This document shows positions 37,607 to 47,919 of a DNA stretch of 64,000 nt, piece by piece. How positions within the stretch are numbered: position 1 is the stretch's first letter; every line of letters begins with the position of its first letter. The position numbers were made by a program, and so were the translations under genes. The notes below the pieces were generated by a model that made no database searches, was not told the DNA's origin, and saw only the letters and a program-made list of their open reading frames with translations. This stretch comes from Pseudomonas graminis (GTDB lineage Bacteria > Pseudomonadota > Gammaproteobacteria > Pseudomonadales > Pseudomonadaceae): positions 1 through 64,000 of the forward strand of contig NZ_FOHW01000006.1 in NCBI RefSeq assembly GCF_900111735.1, written 5' to 3'.

Positions 37607-38379
37607 CACTGATCCTTCCGCTTATAGGGTTCGCCGTTGGCCGCTTTCTGGGTCTCGGTGAGAATGCCGCGCAAGATGCTCATCTCGGATCGATTCACCG
37701 CTGAGCGCCCGTACAGACGACGCAGCCGCGCCATCAGATGACGCGGCTTCTCGGGATCAAGGAAACCAATGGTGACCAGGGTGGACTGCAGATGCTCATA
37801 GAATTTTTCCATCTCATCCATGGTCGCCAGCTCGGTACTGCGCACCGAATTGACCTCGAACTTCTCCACCTTGCTCGCCTGGCCATCCGCCGCGAGCCAG
37901 GCCATGCGGGTTTCGTAACTCAGCACCTGCACGGCGGCAGCCAGATTCAACGAGCTGAATTCCGGATCCGAAGGAATGTGCACGTGGTAATGGCAGCGCT
38001 GCAGCTCTTCATTGGTCAGGCCGGCGTACTCACGACCGAACACCAGTGCGATCTCTTCGCCCAGCGCGGCATGTTCGACGGTCTTGACGCCCGCTTCGCG
38101 AGGGTCGAGCAGCGGCCAGGGAATACGGCGATCCCGTGCGCTGGTGCCCAACACCAGGTTGCAACCTGCCAACGCATCTTCCAGCGTCGCCACGACCTGC
38201 GCGCCTTCCAGAATGTCGCCCGCGCCAGACGCCCGTGCATCGGCTTCGTGATGAGGAAACATGGCGGGATCAACCAGCACCAGACGCGAAAGGCCCATGT
38301 TTTTCATGGCACGCGCGGCGCCGCCGATATTTCCGGGATGACTGGTACCGACCAGGACGACACGAATATTTTGCAGCAC
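37606..38379 (-). CDS. trmJ: tRNA (cytidine/uridine-2'-O-)-methyltransferase TrmJ
   Basis: 257-residue SPOUT methyltransferase that modifies position 32 of several tRNAs. It opens [30 protein letters not shown] and has the trefoil-knot motifs [20 protein letters not shown] and [22 protein letters not shown]. The C-terminal extension (residues 165-257) with [15 protein letters not shown] is TrmJ-specific. It is divergent from suhB and upstream of cysE, the standard Pseudomonas layout. Confidence 0.95.
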   Translation of the reverse strand: MLQNIRVVLVGTSHPGNIGGAARAMKNMGLSRLVLVDPAMFPHHEADARASGAGDILEGAQVVATLEDALAGCNLVLGTSARDRRIPWPLLDPREAGVKTVEHAALGEEIALVFGREYAGLTNEELQRCHYHVHIPSDPEFSSLNLAAAVQVLSYETRMAWLAADGQASKVEKFEVNSVRSTELATMDEMEKFYEHLQSTLVTIGFLDPEKPRHLMARLRRLYGRSAVNRSEMSILRGILTETQKAANGEPYKRKDQ

Positions 38380-38550
38380 TGGTGAAGTCTCGCTAGCAGG
38401 TGAAAAGGGGGACGAATGTTACAGAAGCGCTTGCTGCAACGCCACGAACCTTGCGCCCGACGCACCGGATACGCCACTAAAAGGAGACGGGGCACCGTCG
38501 ATTTGCCCACGCCAAGCCGACCGGACGCGCGGCAAAGTCTGCACTCGCGC

Positions 38551-38579
38551 TGGAAATCATCCAAGAGAACCAATAGAAT
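38551..38579 (+). promoter_or_regulatory. Candidate sigma-70 promoter of suhB
   Basis: TGGAAA (38551-38556) and TAGAAT (38574-38579) with a 17-base spacer; transcription would start about 29 bases before the suhB ATG. The -35 box matches at only four of six positions. Confidence 0.45.
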
Positions 38580-38614
38580 GGCCGGCTCTCTTTAACGACC
38601 TAGGTGATCCATCC

Positions 38615-39430
38615 ATGCAGCCCATGCTGAATATCGCGCTGCGCGCCGCCCGCAGCGCCAGCGAATTGATTTTCCGCTCCATCGAGCGCCTGGATACCAT
38701 CAAGGTCGACGAAAAAGACGCGAAAGATTACGTGACTGAAATCGATCGCGCCGCCGAGCAGAGCATCATCACTGCACTGCGCAAGGCGTATCCAACCCAC
38801 GGCATCCTTGGCGAAGAAAGCGGCCTGCACGAAGGCAGCGGCGAAGGCACCGACTACCTCTGGATCATCGATCCGCTCGACGGCACCACCAACTTCGTGC
38901 GTGGCGTTCCTCACTTCGCCGTCAGCATCGCGTGCAAATACCGCGGCCGCCTGGAACACGCCGTTGTTCTGGATCCGGTCCGCCAGGAAGAATTCACCGC
39001 CAGCCGCGGTCGTGGCGCTGCCCTGAACGGCCGTCGTCTGCGCGTCAGCCCGCGCAAGAGCCTTGAAGGCGCCCTGCTCGGCACAGGTTTCCCGTTCCGC
39101 GAAAACCAGCTCGATAACCTCGACAACTATATGAACATGTTCCGTTCGCTGGTTGGCCAGACTGCCGGCATCCGTCGCGCCGGCGCTGCAAGCCTGGACC
39201 TGGCTTACGTGGCTGCGGGCCGGTTCGATGCGTTCTGGGAGTCGGGCCTGTCGGAGTGGGACATGGCCGCAGGCGCCCTGCTCATTCAGGAAGCAGGCGG
39301 TCTGGTGAGCGATTTCAACGGCGGTCACGACTTCCTTGAAAAGGGCCACATCGTCGCCGGCAACACTAAATGCTTCAAAGCAGTGCTGACCTCGATCGCT
39401 CCCTTCGTGCCAGCTTCGCTGAAGCGTTAA
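38615..39430 (+). CDS. suhB: Inositol-1-monophosphatase family protein SuhB
   Basis: 271-residue lithium-sensitive phosphatase fold protein. Metal-binding motifs GEESG (Glu near residue 67) and WIIDPLDGTTNFVRG (about 88-102) are intact, as is SEWDMAAGALLIQEAGG at about 218. In E. coli SuhB also joins the rRNA antitermination complex; in P. aeruginosa it affects virulence gene expression. Length is close to E. coli (267). Followed by two terminators. Confidence 0.96.
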   Translation: MQPMLNIALRAARSASELIFRSIERLDTIKVDEKDAKDYVTEIDRAAEQSIITALRKAYPTHGILGEESGLHEGSGEGTDYLWIIDPLDGTTNFVRGVPHFAVSIACKYRGRLEHAVVLDPVRQEEFTASRGRGAALNGRRLRVSPRKSLEGALLGTGFPFRENQLDNLDNYMNMFRSLVGQTAGIRRAGAASLDLAYVAAGRFDAFWESGLSEWDMAAGALLIQEAGGLVSDFNGGHDFLEKGHIVAGNTKCFKAVLTSIAPFVPASLKR

Positions 39431-39444
39431 GCCCAGCGCGCTGT

Positions 39445-39475
39445 ACAAAAAACCGGCCATGTGCCGGTTTTTTTT
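39445..39475 (+). terminator. Rho-independent terminator after suhB
   Basis: Stem AACCGGC/GCCGGTT with loop CATGT, preceded by AAAAA and followed by TTTTTTTG, 15 bases past the suhB stop. Confidence 0.88.
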
Positions 39476-39503
39476 GTGCCCGACTTCTTATCATTCGGGC
39501 GAT

Positions 39504-39530
39504 AAAAAAGCACCCGAGGGTGCTTTTTTT
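39504..39530. terminator. Terminator between suhB and the glycine-zipper gene
   Basis: Stem AGCACCC/GGGTGCT with flanking AAAAAA and TTTTTTT, so it can act in both directions; on the minus strand it ends the gene whose stop is at 39548. Confidence 0.85.
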
Positions 39531-39547
39531 ATGAGTGGATCCGCCTA

Positions 39548-40093
39548 TCACTGACCCGCCTGGCTCAACTCCAGCTGACCTTCCTTGTTGACAGGGATCT
39601 GGCTGCCCGGATCACGATCCATACGTACCTGCCCGACCTTGTCGTTCAGCTTGTACTTCACGTTGTAGCCGACGACTTTGTCGCTGATGTCGTTGACAGT
39701 GTTGCAGCGCGACTCCGTGGTTGTGTAGGTGTCGCGGTTCTGCATGCCTTCCTGAACCTTGTTACCGGCATAACCGCCACCCACCGCACCGGCGACCGTG
39801 GCGATCTTCTTGCCATTACCGCCACCCACCTGGTTACCGAGCAGGCCACCCGCTACGGCACCGATGACACTCCCCACGATCTGGTGCTCGTCCTTCACCG
39901 GCGCTCGGTGAGTGACGGCAACGTCTTTGCAGACTTGTCGCGGGGTTTTGATTTGTTCTTTAACAGGCTCGACGGCAAGTACGTCTGCGTACTCTGGGCC
40001 GCTTTGTTTTACGAGGCTATAGGTGGCCAAAGCACCGCCGGCGGTTACACCGACAGCACCCAATACTGCACCGATAAGCAACGACTTGTTCAC
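39548..40093 (-). CDS. Glycine-zipper 2TM outer-membrane-type protein
   Basis: 181-residue exported protein of the SlyB/Rick_17kDa_Anti type. The N-terminus MNKSLLIGAVLGAVGVTAGG (GTG start) is a hydrophobic signal or anchor; the glycine-zipper VGSVIGAVAGGLLGNQVGGG and IATVAGAVGGGYAGNKVQEG spans about residues 75-115; the C-terminal part (VVGYNVKYKLNDKVGQVRMD) is the conserved beta region. The GTG at 40093 is chosen for its AGGAGG six bases upstream and because it gives the proper hydrophobic start. Role probably in envelope integrity. Confidence 0.82.
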   Translation of the reverse strand: MNKSLLIGAVLGAVGVTAGGALATYSLVKQSGPEYADVLAVEPVKEQIKTPRQVCKDVAVTHRAPVKDEHQIVGSVIGAVAGGLLGNQVGGGNGKKIATVAGAVGGGYAGNKVQEGMQNRDTYTTTESRCNTVNDISDKVVGYNVKYKLNDKVGQVRMDRDPGSQIPVNKEGQLELSQAGQ

Positions 40094-40151
40094 GTGAACC
40101 TCCTGACGATATTCAGCGCGATTGCTCGCGCTACTCCCAGCCTTGGAGCAC

Positions 40152-40185
40152 AAAAAAAGGCGCGAGTTCATACTCGCGCCTTTTT
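40152..40185 (-). terminator. Rho-independent terminator after secF
   Basis: Stem AGGCGCGAGT/ACTCGCGCCT with flanking A and T runs; on the minus strand it lies 27 bases past the secF stop and ends the queA-tgt-yajC-secDF unit. Confidence 0.88.
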
Positions 40186-40211
40186 AGGTGATGGCCGGTT
40201 ACCAGTATCGG

Positions 40212-41123
40212 TTACGGACGGTCATCCACTTTGTCGACGGTGACCGGTGGCAGCAGGTCTTCGCTGCGCAGGTTCAGCCAGATCAGCACCACGTTGGCGA
40301 TGTAGATCGAGGAGTAGGTACCTGCCAGAACACCAATGAACAGCGCCACCGAGAAACCGTGCAGGCTGTCGCCGCCAAAGATCCACAGCGCGACAATGGC
40401 CAACAATGTGGAGATAGAGGTAGCCATGGTCCGCAGCAACGTCTGCGTGGTGGAGATGTTGATGTTCTCGATCAACGAAGCCTTGCGCAGCAGACGGAAG
40501 TTCTCGCGAACCCGGTCAAATACCACAATGGTGTCGTTGAGCGAGTAACCAATGATCGCCAGCACCGCAGCGAGTACAGTCAGGTCGAAGGTCACCTGGA
40601 AGAACGACAGGATGCCCATCGTCACCACCACGTCGTGGATCAGCGAGACGATGGCCCCCACCGCGAATTTCCACTGGAAGCGGAACGCCAGGTAGACGAG
40701 GACGCCGCCCAGCGCCAGCAGCATGCCGAGGCCGCCCTGGTCACGCAGTTCTTCACCCACTTGCGGACCGACGAACTCGACGCGCTTGACGGTCACCGGG
40801 TTATCGGCGCCGGTCTTGCGCAGCGCTTCAGCGACTTGAGTGCCCAGCTGCGGATCTTCACCCGGCATACGAACAAGCAGATCGGTAGTCGCACCGAAGC
40901 TTTGCACGACCGCTTCGGTATAACCCGACGCAACGAGCTCTTCGCGCACCTTGTGCAGATCGGCAGGACGCTCGTAGGTCAGCTCGATCAGCGTACCGCC
41001 GGTGAAATCCAGACCGAAGTTCAGTCCTTTAGAGAACCAGCTGAACAGCGCCAGAGCGGTGAGGAGCATGGTAATGGCGAACGCAATGTTGCGAACGCCC
41101 ATGAAGTTGATCGTACGTTTCAT
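40212..41123 (-). CDS. secF: Protein translocase subunit SecF
   Basis: 303-residue inner-membrane protein with six expected transmembrane helices and a periplasmic loop; with SecD it pulls exported proteins using the proton gradient. It opens with a TM helix ending FSKGLNFGLDFTGGTLIELT, the SecDF signature, and has the TM segments LGMLLALGGVLVYLAFRFQW, TVLAAVLAIIGYSLNDTIVVFDRVRENFR and GGDSLHGFSVALFIGVLAGT. Nine bases after the secD stop. Confidence 0.96.
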   Translation of the reverse strand: MKRTINFMGVRNIAFAITMLLTALALFSWFSKGLNFGLDFTGGTLIELTYERPADLHKVREELVASGYTEAVVQSFGATTDLLVRMPGEDPQLGTQVAEALRKTGADNPVTVKRVEFVGPQVGEELRDQGGLGMLLALGGVLVYLAFRFQWKFAVGAIVSLIHDVVVTMGILSFFQVTFDLTVLAAVLAIIGYSLNDTIVVFDRVRENFRLLRKASLIENINISTTQTLLRTMATSISTLLAIVALWIFGGDSLHGFSVALFIGVLAGTYSSIYIANVVLIWLNLRSEDLLPPVTVDKVDDRP

Positions 41124-41132
41124 GGCAGCCCC

Positions 41133-43001
41133 TTAAATCCACAACTTCTTGAAGTCACGACCGCCAAAGATCAGGTTGACCATTGCGCGGGTCACCATGA
41201 TGGCTGTGAACATCGAGGTAAAGATCCCGAGGGACATGGTGACCGCAAAACCCTTTACCGGGCCTGTGCCCATCGCGAAGAGAATGCCGCCAACCAGCAG
41301 CGTCGTCAGGTTGGCGTCGAGGATCGCGGTATACGCGCGGTCGAAGCCCTCGTTGATCGCACGCTGGACCGTCATGCCGTTGGCGATCTCCTCACGAATC
41401 CGCGAGAAGATCAGCACGTTGGCATCGACCGCCATACCCATCGTCAAGACGATACCGGCGATGCCTGGCAGGGTCAGCGTTGCACCCAGCAGTGACATCA
41501 GCGCCAGCAGCATGACCATGTTGAAGGCCAGCGCCACCGTCGCGATCAGACCGAAGAAACGGTAGATGGCGAGGATGAACAGGGACACGAACAGCATGCC
41601 CCACAGGGATGCATCGATACCCTTAGTGATGTTGTCGGCACCCAGGCTCGGGCCAATGGTGCGCTCTTCAGCGAAGTACATCGGTGCAGCCAGACCACCG
41701 GCACGCAGCAGCAGCGCCAGCTCGGAAGACTCACCTGCGCCGTTCAGGCCGGTGATGCGGAATTGAGCACCGAGCGGCGACTGAATGGTCGCCAGGCTGA
41801 TGATCTTCTTCTCTTCCTTGAACGTCTGGACCGGCACGTCTTTCTCGACGCCGTTAACCATTTGCTTGGTGTAAGTGGTAGTCGGCTTCTGCTCGATGAA
41901 GATTACCGCCATGCTGCGACCGACGTTCGCGCGGGTGGCGCGGCTCATCAGGTCACCACCATGGCCGTCCAGCTTGATGTTCACCTGAGGACGGCCGTGC
42001 TCGTCAAAGCCGGCCTTGGCATCAGTCACCTGGTCACCGGTGATGATCAGGCCACGCTCGACCGGCGCCGCAGGACGACCGCCTTCGCGGAACTCGAACA
42101 TTTCGGTGGTGGCTTTGCTGTCGTCGGGACCTGCGCCCAGACGGAACTCAAGGTTGGCCGTCTTGCCGAGGATACGCTTGGCTTCGGCGGTGTCCTGAAC
42201 ACCTGGCAGCTCGACCACGATGCGGTTGGCACCCTGACGCTGAACCAGCGGCTCGGCGACGCCCAGCTCGTTGACCCGGTTACGCACGGTGGTCAGGTTT
42301 TGCTTGATCGAGTATTCGCGGATTTCAGCGATCTTGGCTGGCGTCATGGCCAGACGCAGGATCGGCATTTCGCCGCGATCACTCGTGGTGATATCGAAAT
42401 CGGTATAGTCCTTGCGGATCAGCGCACGGGCCTGTTCGCGGGTATCAGCATCGCTGAAGCCCAGCTGGATAGCCCCGTTGTCTTGAGGCAGGCTGCGATA
42501 ACGGACTTTTTCCTTGCGCAGCAGGCTCTTCACTTCGCCTTCGTAGACATTCAGACGCGCACTGAGCGCTTTGTCCATGTCGACTTCAAGCAGGAAGTGC
42601 ACGCCGCCGGACAGGTCAAGACCCAGCTTCATCGGCGTAGCGCCAATGCTGCGCAGCCATTTTGGCGTGGTCTGAGCCAGGTTGAGCGCGACAACGTAAT
42701 CGTCGCCCAGCGCCTTGCGTGCGACATCTTTGGCTGGCAGCTGGTCTTCCTGTTTGGTCAGACGCAACAAACCGCCCTTGCCATTCTCGGCCAGAGAAGC
42801 GCCCTTGACCGCGATGCCAGCATCGGTAAGCGCCTTGCTTACGCGATCCAGATCAGCCTGATTGACCTGCAGCGCAGTGCTTGCGCCAGTGACTTGAATC
42901 GCCGGGTCATCAGGGTAGAGATTGGGTGCGGAATAAATAAAACCGATCACCAGCACTGCCAGGATCAGGATGTATTTCCACAGAGGGTATTTGTTCAACA
43001 T
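41133..43001 (-). CDS. secD: Protein translocase subunit SecD
   Basis: 622-residue inner-membrane partner of SecF. TM1 at residues 8-25 (LWKYILILAVLVIGFIYS), a large periplasmic region with LGLDLSGGVHFLLEVDMDKA, and C-terminal TM helices including VLTMGMAVDANVLIFSRIRE and FAVTMSLGIFTSMFTAIMVT. ATG at 43001; a GTG codon just before it is in frame. Length is that of E. coli SecD (615). Order yajC-secD-secF is standard. Confidence 0.96.
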   Translation of the reverse strand: MLNKYPLWKYILILAVLVIGFIYSAPNLYPDDPAIQVTGASTALQVNQADLDRVSKALTDAGIAVKGASLAENGKGGLLRLTKQEDQLPAKDVARKALGDDYVVALNLAQTTPKWLRSIGATPMKLGLDLSGGVHFLLEVDMDKALSARLNVYEGEVKSLLRKEKVRYRSLPQDNGAIQLGFSDADTREQARALIRKDYTDFDITTSDRGEMPILRLAMTPAKIAEIREYSIKQNLTTVRNRVNELGVAEPLVQRQGANRIVVELPGVQDTAEAKRILGKTANLEFRLGAGPDDSKATTEMFEFREGGRPAAPVERGLIITGDQVTDAKAGFDEHGRPQVNIKLDGHGGDLMSRATRANVGRSMAVIFIEQKPTTTYTKQMVNGVEKDVPVQTFKEEKKIISLATIQSPLGAQFRITGLNGAGESSELALLLRAGGLAAPMYFAEERTIGPSLGADNITKGIDASLWGMLFVSLFILAIYRFFGLIATVALAFNMVMLLALMSLLGATLTLPGIAGIVLTMGMAVDANVLIFSRIREEIANGMTVQRAINEGFDRAYTAILDANLTTLLVGGILFAMGTGPVKGFAVTMSLGIFTSMFTAIMVTRAMVNLIFGGRDFKKLWI

Positions 43002-43063
43002 CACGCCGCCTGCTTATAACGCGGGGCGCCTTGCGCGCCCCGTCGATTGGTAAAAGACTGGAA

Positions 43064-43402
43064 TCAGATGGCTTTCAGAGTGCCCTTGGGCAGGGTGGCA
43101 GCGATTGCGCCCTTCTGGATCTTCAGCTCTACGGTGTCGGACACTTCGATAACAACGAAGTCATCAGTCACTTTGTTGATCTTGCCCGCGATACCGCCGG
43201 TAGTGACGACTTCATCACCCTTCTGCAAGTTGCCCAGCAAGTTCTTTTGCTCTTTGGCGCGCTTGGCCTGTGGACGCCAGATCATCAGGTAGAAGATGAC
43301 CAGAAAGCCGACCAGAAAAATCCACTCGAAGCCACCGCCCATAGGGCCTGCAGCGGCAGGGGCAGCCGCATCCGCGAAAGCGGAAGATATGAAAAAGCTC
43401 AT
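43064..43402 (-). CDS. yajC: Sec translocon accessory subunit YajC
   Basis: 112-residue membrane protein with one transmembrane helix at about residues 26-45 (EWIFLVGFLVIFYLMIWRPQ), followed by the conserved QAKRAKEQKNLLGNLQKGDEVVTTGGIAGKI cytoplasmic part. It forms a complex with SecD, SecF and YidC. It lies between tgt and secD on the same strand, the standard order. Confidence 0.96.
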   Translation of the reverse strand: MSFFISSAFADAAAPAAAGPMGGGFEWIFLVGFLVIFYLMIWRPQAKRAKEQKNLLGNLQKGDEVVTTGGIAGKINKVTDDFVVIEVSDTVELKIQKGAIAATLPKGTLKAI

Positions 43403-43455
43403 TTAACACTCCAGTTGCATATTTTAATAATAGGAAGCGAAAGACCGGATATCGC

Positions 43456-45665
<2,210 letters not shown>

Positions 45666-45731
45666 GATGGGGTTCGTCTAGCAGGGCCGGGAAGTTTAGC
45701 CGAATAAGTGAAAATTGACCATGAAACATGA

Positions 45732-45760
45732 TTGACCAACGGTAGGCTCGTCTCTATACT
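45732..45760 (+). promoter_or_regulatory. Sigma-70 promoter of tRNA-Leu
   Basis: TTGACC and TATACT separated by 17 bases (five of six and five of six matches), with the tRNA 5' end 14 bases after the -10 box. Confidence 0.7.
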
Positions 45761-45773
45761 TCGCCGCCATTGA

Positions 45774-45858
45774 GCCCTGATGGCGGAATTGGTAGACGCG
45801 GCGGATTCAAAATCCGTTTTCGAAAGAAGTGGGAGTTCGATTCTCCCTCGGGGCACCA
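45774..45858 (+). tRNA. tRNA-Leu (anticodon CAA)
   Basis: 85-base class II tRNA with encoded CCA. Acceptor stem GCCCTGA pairs with TCGGGGC, the anticodon loop is TTCAAAA giving anticodon CAA (reads UUG), a long variable arm follows (TTTTCGAAAGAAG region), and the T arm GGGAG-TTCGATT-CTCCC is perfect. It has its own promoter and is followed by a terminator. Confidence 0.95.
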
Positions 45859-45897
45859 AACAGCAACACCTTCAAGTGGTTACGTGACTTGAAGCAC

Positions 45898-45931
45898 AAA
45901 AAAACCGGCCAGATTTGAGCCGGTTTTTTTG
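45898..45931 (+). terminator. Rho-independent terminator after tRNA-Leu
   Basis: Stem AAACCGGC/GCCGGTTT with loop CAGATTTGA and a T7 run, 40 bases past the tRNA 3' end. Confidence 0.88.
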
Positions 45932-46049
45932 TGGGCGGGATTTGGTGGATGCAGGGAGGGACGGGGCAATGGCGCTGCCTTTGACTCATCACGGGCGTCG
46001 CAGAAAGCGGTATGCGTTCGCTGTAAATCTGATAGAGCTCAAACCGGCC

Positions 46050-46084
46050 CTTCCCGGCTGAAGCCGGTCCCACTGACACAACGC
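46050..46084. repeat. REP copy left of the abi cassette
   Basis: REP core CCCGGCTGAAGCCGG with flanks; the whole 35 bases are identical to 47310-47344 in the same orientation. A degenerate opposite half (ACTTTATCCGGGAAAGCG) follows at about 46098-46115, making an imperfect REPIN. Confidence 0.85.
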
Positions 46085-46215
46085 GTGTGCTAGCAGGACT
46101 TTATCCGGGAAAGCGTGGAGTGTCGCGCGGCAGAGTTGAGCGTCGCACACTCACCTCTTCCCAGCTAAAGCATGCCTCCTGAAATGGCAGGAAATGAGCC
46201 TCCCCCCAAAGCGGG

Positions 46216-46244
46216 TTGACCCGGCGAATAGCCCCCGGTAGCCT
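46216..46244 (+). promoter_or_regulatory. Candidate promoter of the abi-linked small RNA
   Basis: TTGACC (46216-46221) and TAGCCT (46239-46244) with an exact 17-base spacer. The predicted start near 46251 is just before the outer stem of the structured RNA. The -10 box is weak (three of six). Confidence 0.45.
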
Positions 46245-46250
46245 GCCCAC

Positions 46251-46325
46251 AACACACTCGCCACACGTCCTACCCAACGGGTAGGGTCCTGCCCGACAGC
46301 AGGCGTGCAAAAGGCGAGTTTTTTT
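46251..46325 (+). ncRNA. Structured small RNA upstream of the Abi_2 gene (candidate RNA antitoxin/guide-like partner)
   Basis: About 75 bases that fold compactly by direct inspection. Outer stem ACTCGCC (46256-46262) pairs with GGCGAGT (46313-46319). Inside, CACG (46264-46267) pairs with CGTG (46304-46307), enclosing two hairpins: CCTACCC/GGGTAGG (46269-46275 with 46279-46285, loop AAC) and CCTGC/GCAGG (46288-46292 with 46299-46303). This gives a three-way junction. The outer stem is followed at once by six T residues, as in an intrinsic terminator, and 10 bases later comes the abi start region. AbiF-type Abi_2 genes have been reported with structured upstream RNAs; expression here is unproven. 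Confidence 0.55.
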
Positions 46326-46341
46326 CGCCTGGAGTTAGAGC

Positions 46342-47253
46342 ATGGTCAGGAAGACCCCCGTCACCAAGCCACCGTTCACGAAAAGTGCGTTTACCCCGCA
46401 GGCGCTGCTCGCAAAGCTCAAAACTCAGGGATTGGTCATCAACGATGACAAAATCGCCCTCAAATACATTTCTTATGTTGGTCACTTTCGCCTCAAAGGG
46501 TACTGGTACCCACTGCAGGACGCAGCTAGCAAAAACTTTCTGCCCAGCACGACATTTGAACATGTTGTTAAGCGTTACGAATGCGACCGCGAAATCCGAG
46601 CCATCATCATGGAGTCGGTGGAAAGGCTCGAGGTTGCAGTACGCACTGTGATCTGCAATCTGCTAAGCCTGAAGTACTCCCCGCATTGGTATCTGAAAAC
46701 GGAGATCTTCGCGCCCAAAGGCAAAGTCGGCCTGGGACAAATGCTTTCCAAGATTGAGGGGGAGGTCGAACGAGCGTCTTCCAGGCTGTACATCAAGGCT
46801 TATTACGACAACTACGACGATCCGTATCTCCCTCCCAGTTGGGCGATGAGTGAATGCGTAACGCTGGGCACTTGGTCAAAGATTTTTGCGATGCTCAGAG
46901 ACCCGACTGATCGAAAGGTGATCTCTTCGAAGTTCGGTATAACGCAGGTAGAAGTATTTGAGAGCTGGCTGCACACGCTGACAGTTCTTCGGAACATGGC
47001 TGCTCACCACGATCGATTCATAGAAGTCAGAATTTGAGTTTCTCCAACCAATCTGAAGCTCAAACAGATTAAATTCGCTGACAACAAGACAGTTTATGCC
47101 TCGCTTACAGTCATCCATGTACTGTTAAACGCTACTGCCTTCAACGGCGACTTCAAAGCCAGGCTGGGTTCAATGGAGGAGCGGTATGGCGCTGCTCACT
47201 TCCAGCGAATGGGATTTCCCGAGCATTGGAAGACCGATGCCCGAGGCTGGTAG
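46342..47253 (+). pseudogene. Abi_2 (AbiD/AbiF-like) abortive infection HEPN protein, interrupted by an in-frame TGA
   Basis: Codons 1-231 encode an Abi_2 protein: KLKTQGLVINDDKIALKYIS, HFRLKGYWYPLQD, TTFEHVVKRYECDREIRAII and ESVERLEVAVRTVI are family blocks. A HEPN RNase motif R-x4-H is seen at Arg217-His222 (LRNMAAHHDR). A TGA at 47035-47037 ends this frame, but the same frame continues for 71 codons (NKTVYASLTVIHVLLNATAF, then NGDFKARL) to a TAG at 47251; together 303 codons, the usual family length, so the TGA is a nonsense mutation. Start ATG has GGAG seven bases upstream. Composition is more AT-rich than neighbours. Confidence 0.8.
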
Positions 47254-47309
47254 CCGCCTTTCTTACCTTCAGCAGCGTGCTTGTTCCCTGCGCGTGAGCA
47301 AACCGGTCT

Positions 47310-47344
47310 CTTCCCGGCTGAAGCCGGTCCCACTGACACAACGC
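47310..47344. repeat. REP copy right of the abi cassette
   Basis: Identical over 35 bases and same orientation as 46050-46084. It is followed by GTCCCACT...AGTGGGAC (47327-47334 with 47353-47360), a hairpin, and by a run of nine C residues at 47371-47379. Confidence 0.85.
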
Positions 47345-47440
47345 ACGCTTTTAGTGGGACAGATCACGTGCCCCCCCCCACCCGACAGGAGGTACAGCGG
47401 CATTGCGACCTAGCTACCTCAGCCGCGATACCCGCCCCCA

Positions 47441-47918
47441 TCAAAAGTCCTGCGAAGTCGGCCGCAGCACAATCTCGTTAATATCCACATCACTTGGCTG
47501 TTCGATCGCGTAGGCAATCGCGCGGGCGACGGACTCTGCCGGGATCGCTTGTTTGTAGAACTCTTTGACCACATCCGCGCTCGGCTGATGGCCGCTGCCC
47601 AGTTTCAACTCGGAATCCACCGCTCCGGGTTCAATGGTGGTTGTGCGGATCTTGCCGCCGACTTCGTGCCGCAGGCCGTCGGAGATCGCGCGAACGGCGT
47701 ATTTGGTGCCGCTGTAGACGGAGCCGCCCGGGCTGAAGACTTTGATGCCAGCCCCCGATGAGATGTTGATGAAGTGGCCGGAGCCCTGGGCTTCGAACTT
47801 CGGCAGTGCGGCGGCGATGCCGTAGAGGACGCCATTGATGTTGATGTCGATCTTGTCGGCGTGCGCCGAGGACGACCCTGGCGCCCAGTTTTGCCAAATG
47901 CCGCCCGATGGCTTCGCC
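47441..47918 (-). pseudogene. Short-chain dehydrogenase remnant with an internal deletion
   Basis: The C-terminal part reads cleanly on the minus strand: DKIDININGVLYGIAAALPK, HFINISSGAGIKVF, VYSGTKYAVRAISDGLRHEV (catalytic Tyr and Lys of SDR enzymes) and the end INEIVLRPTSQDF. The N-terminal piece GEAIGRHLAKLGARVVLGAR is still present but in another frame, joined at about 47865 so that some 65-70 codons are missing. The start, with the glycine-rich TGxxxGIG motif, is cut off at about 47919. Typical divergent SDR/LysR pair, broken. Confidence 0.8.
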
Positions 47919-47919
47919 G

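Noticed and set aside
47035..47037. Selenocysteine at the in-frame TGA of the abi gene
   Set aside because: No convincing hairpin follows the TGA at the spacing needed for a bacterial SECIS, and Abi_2 proteins are not known selenoproteins.
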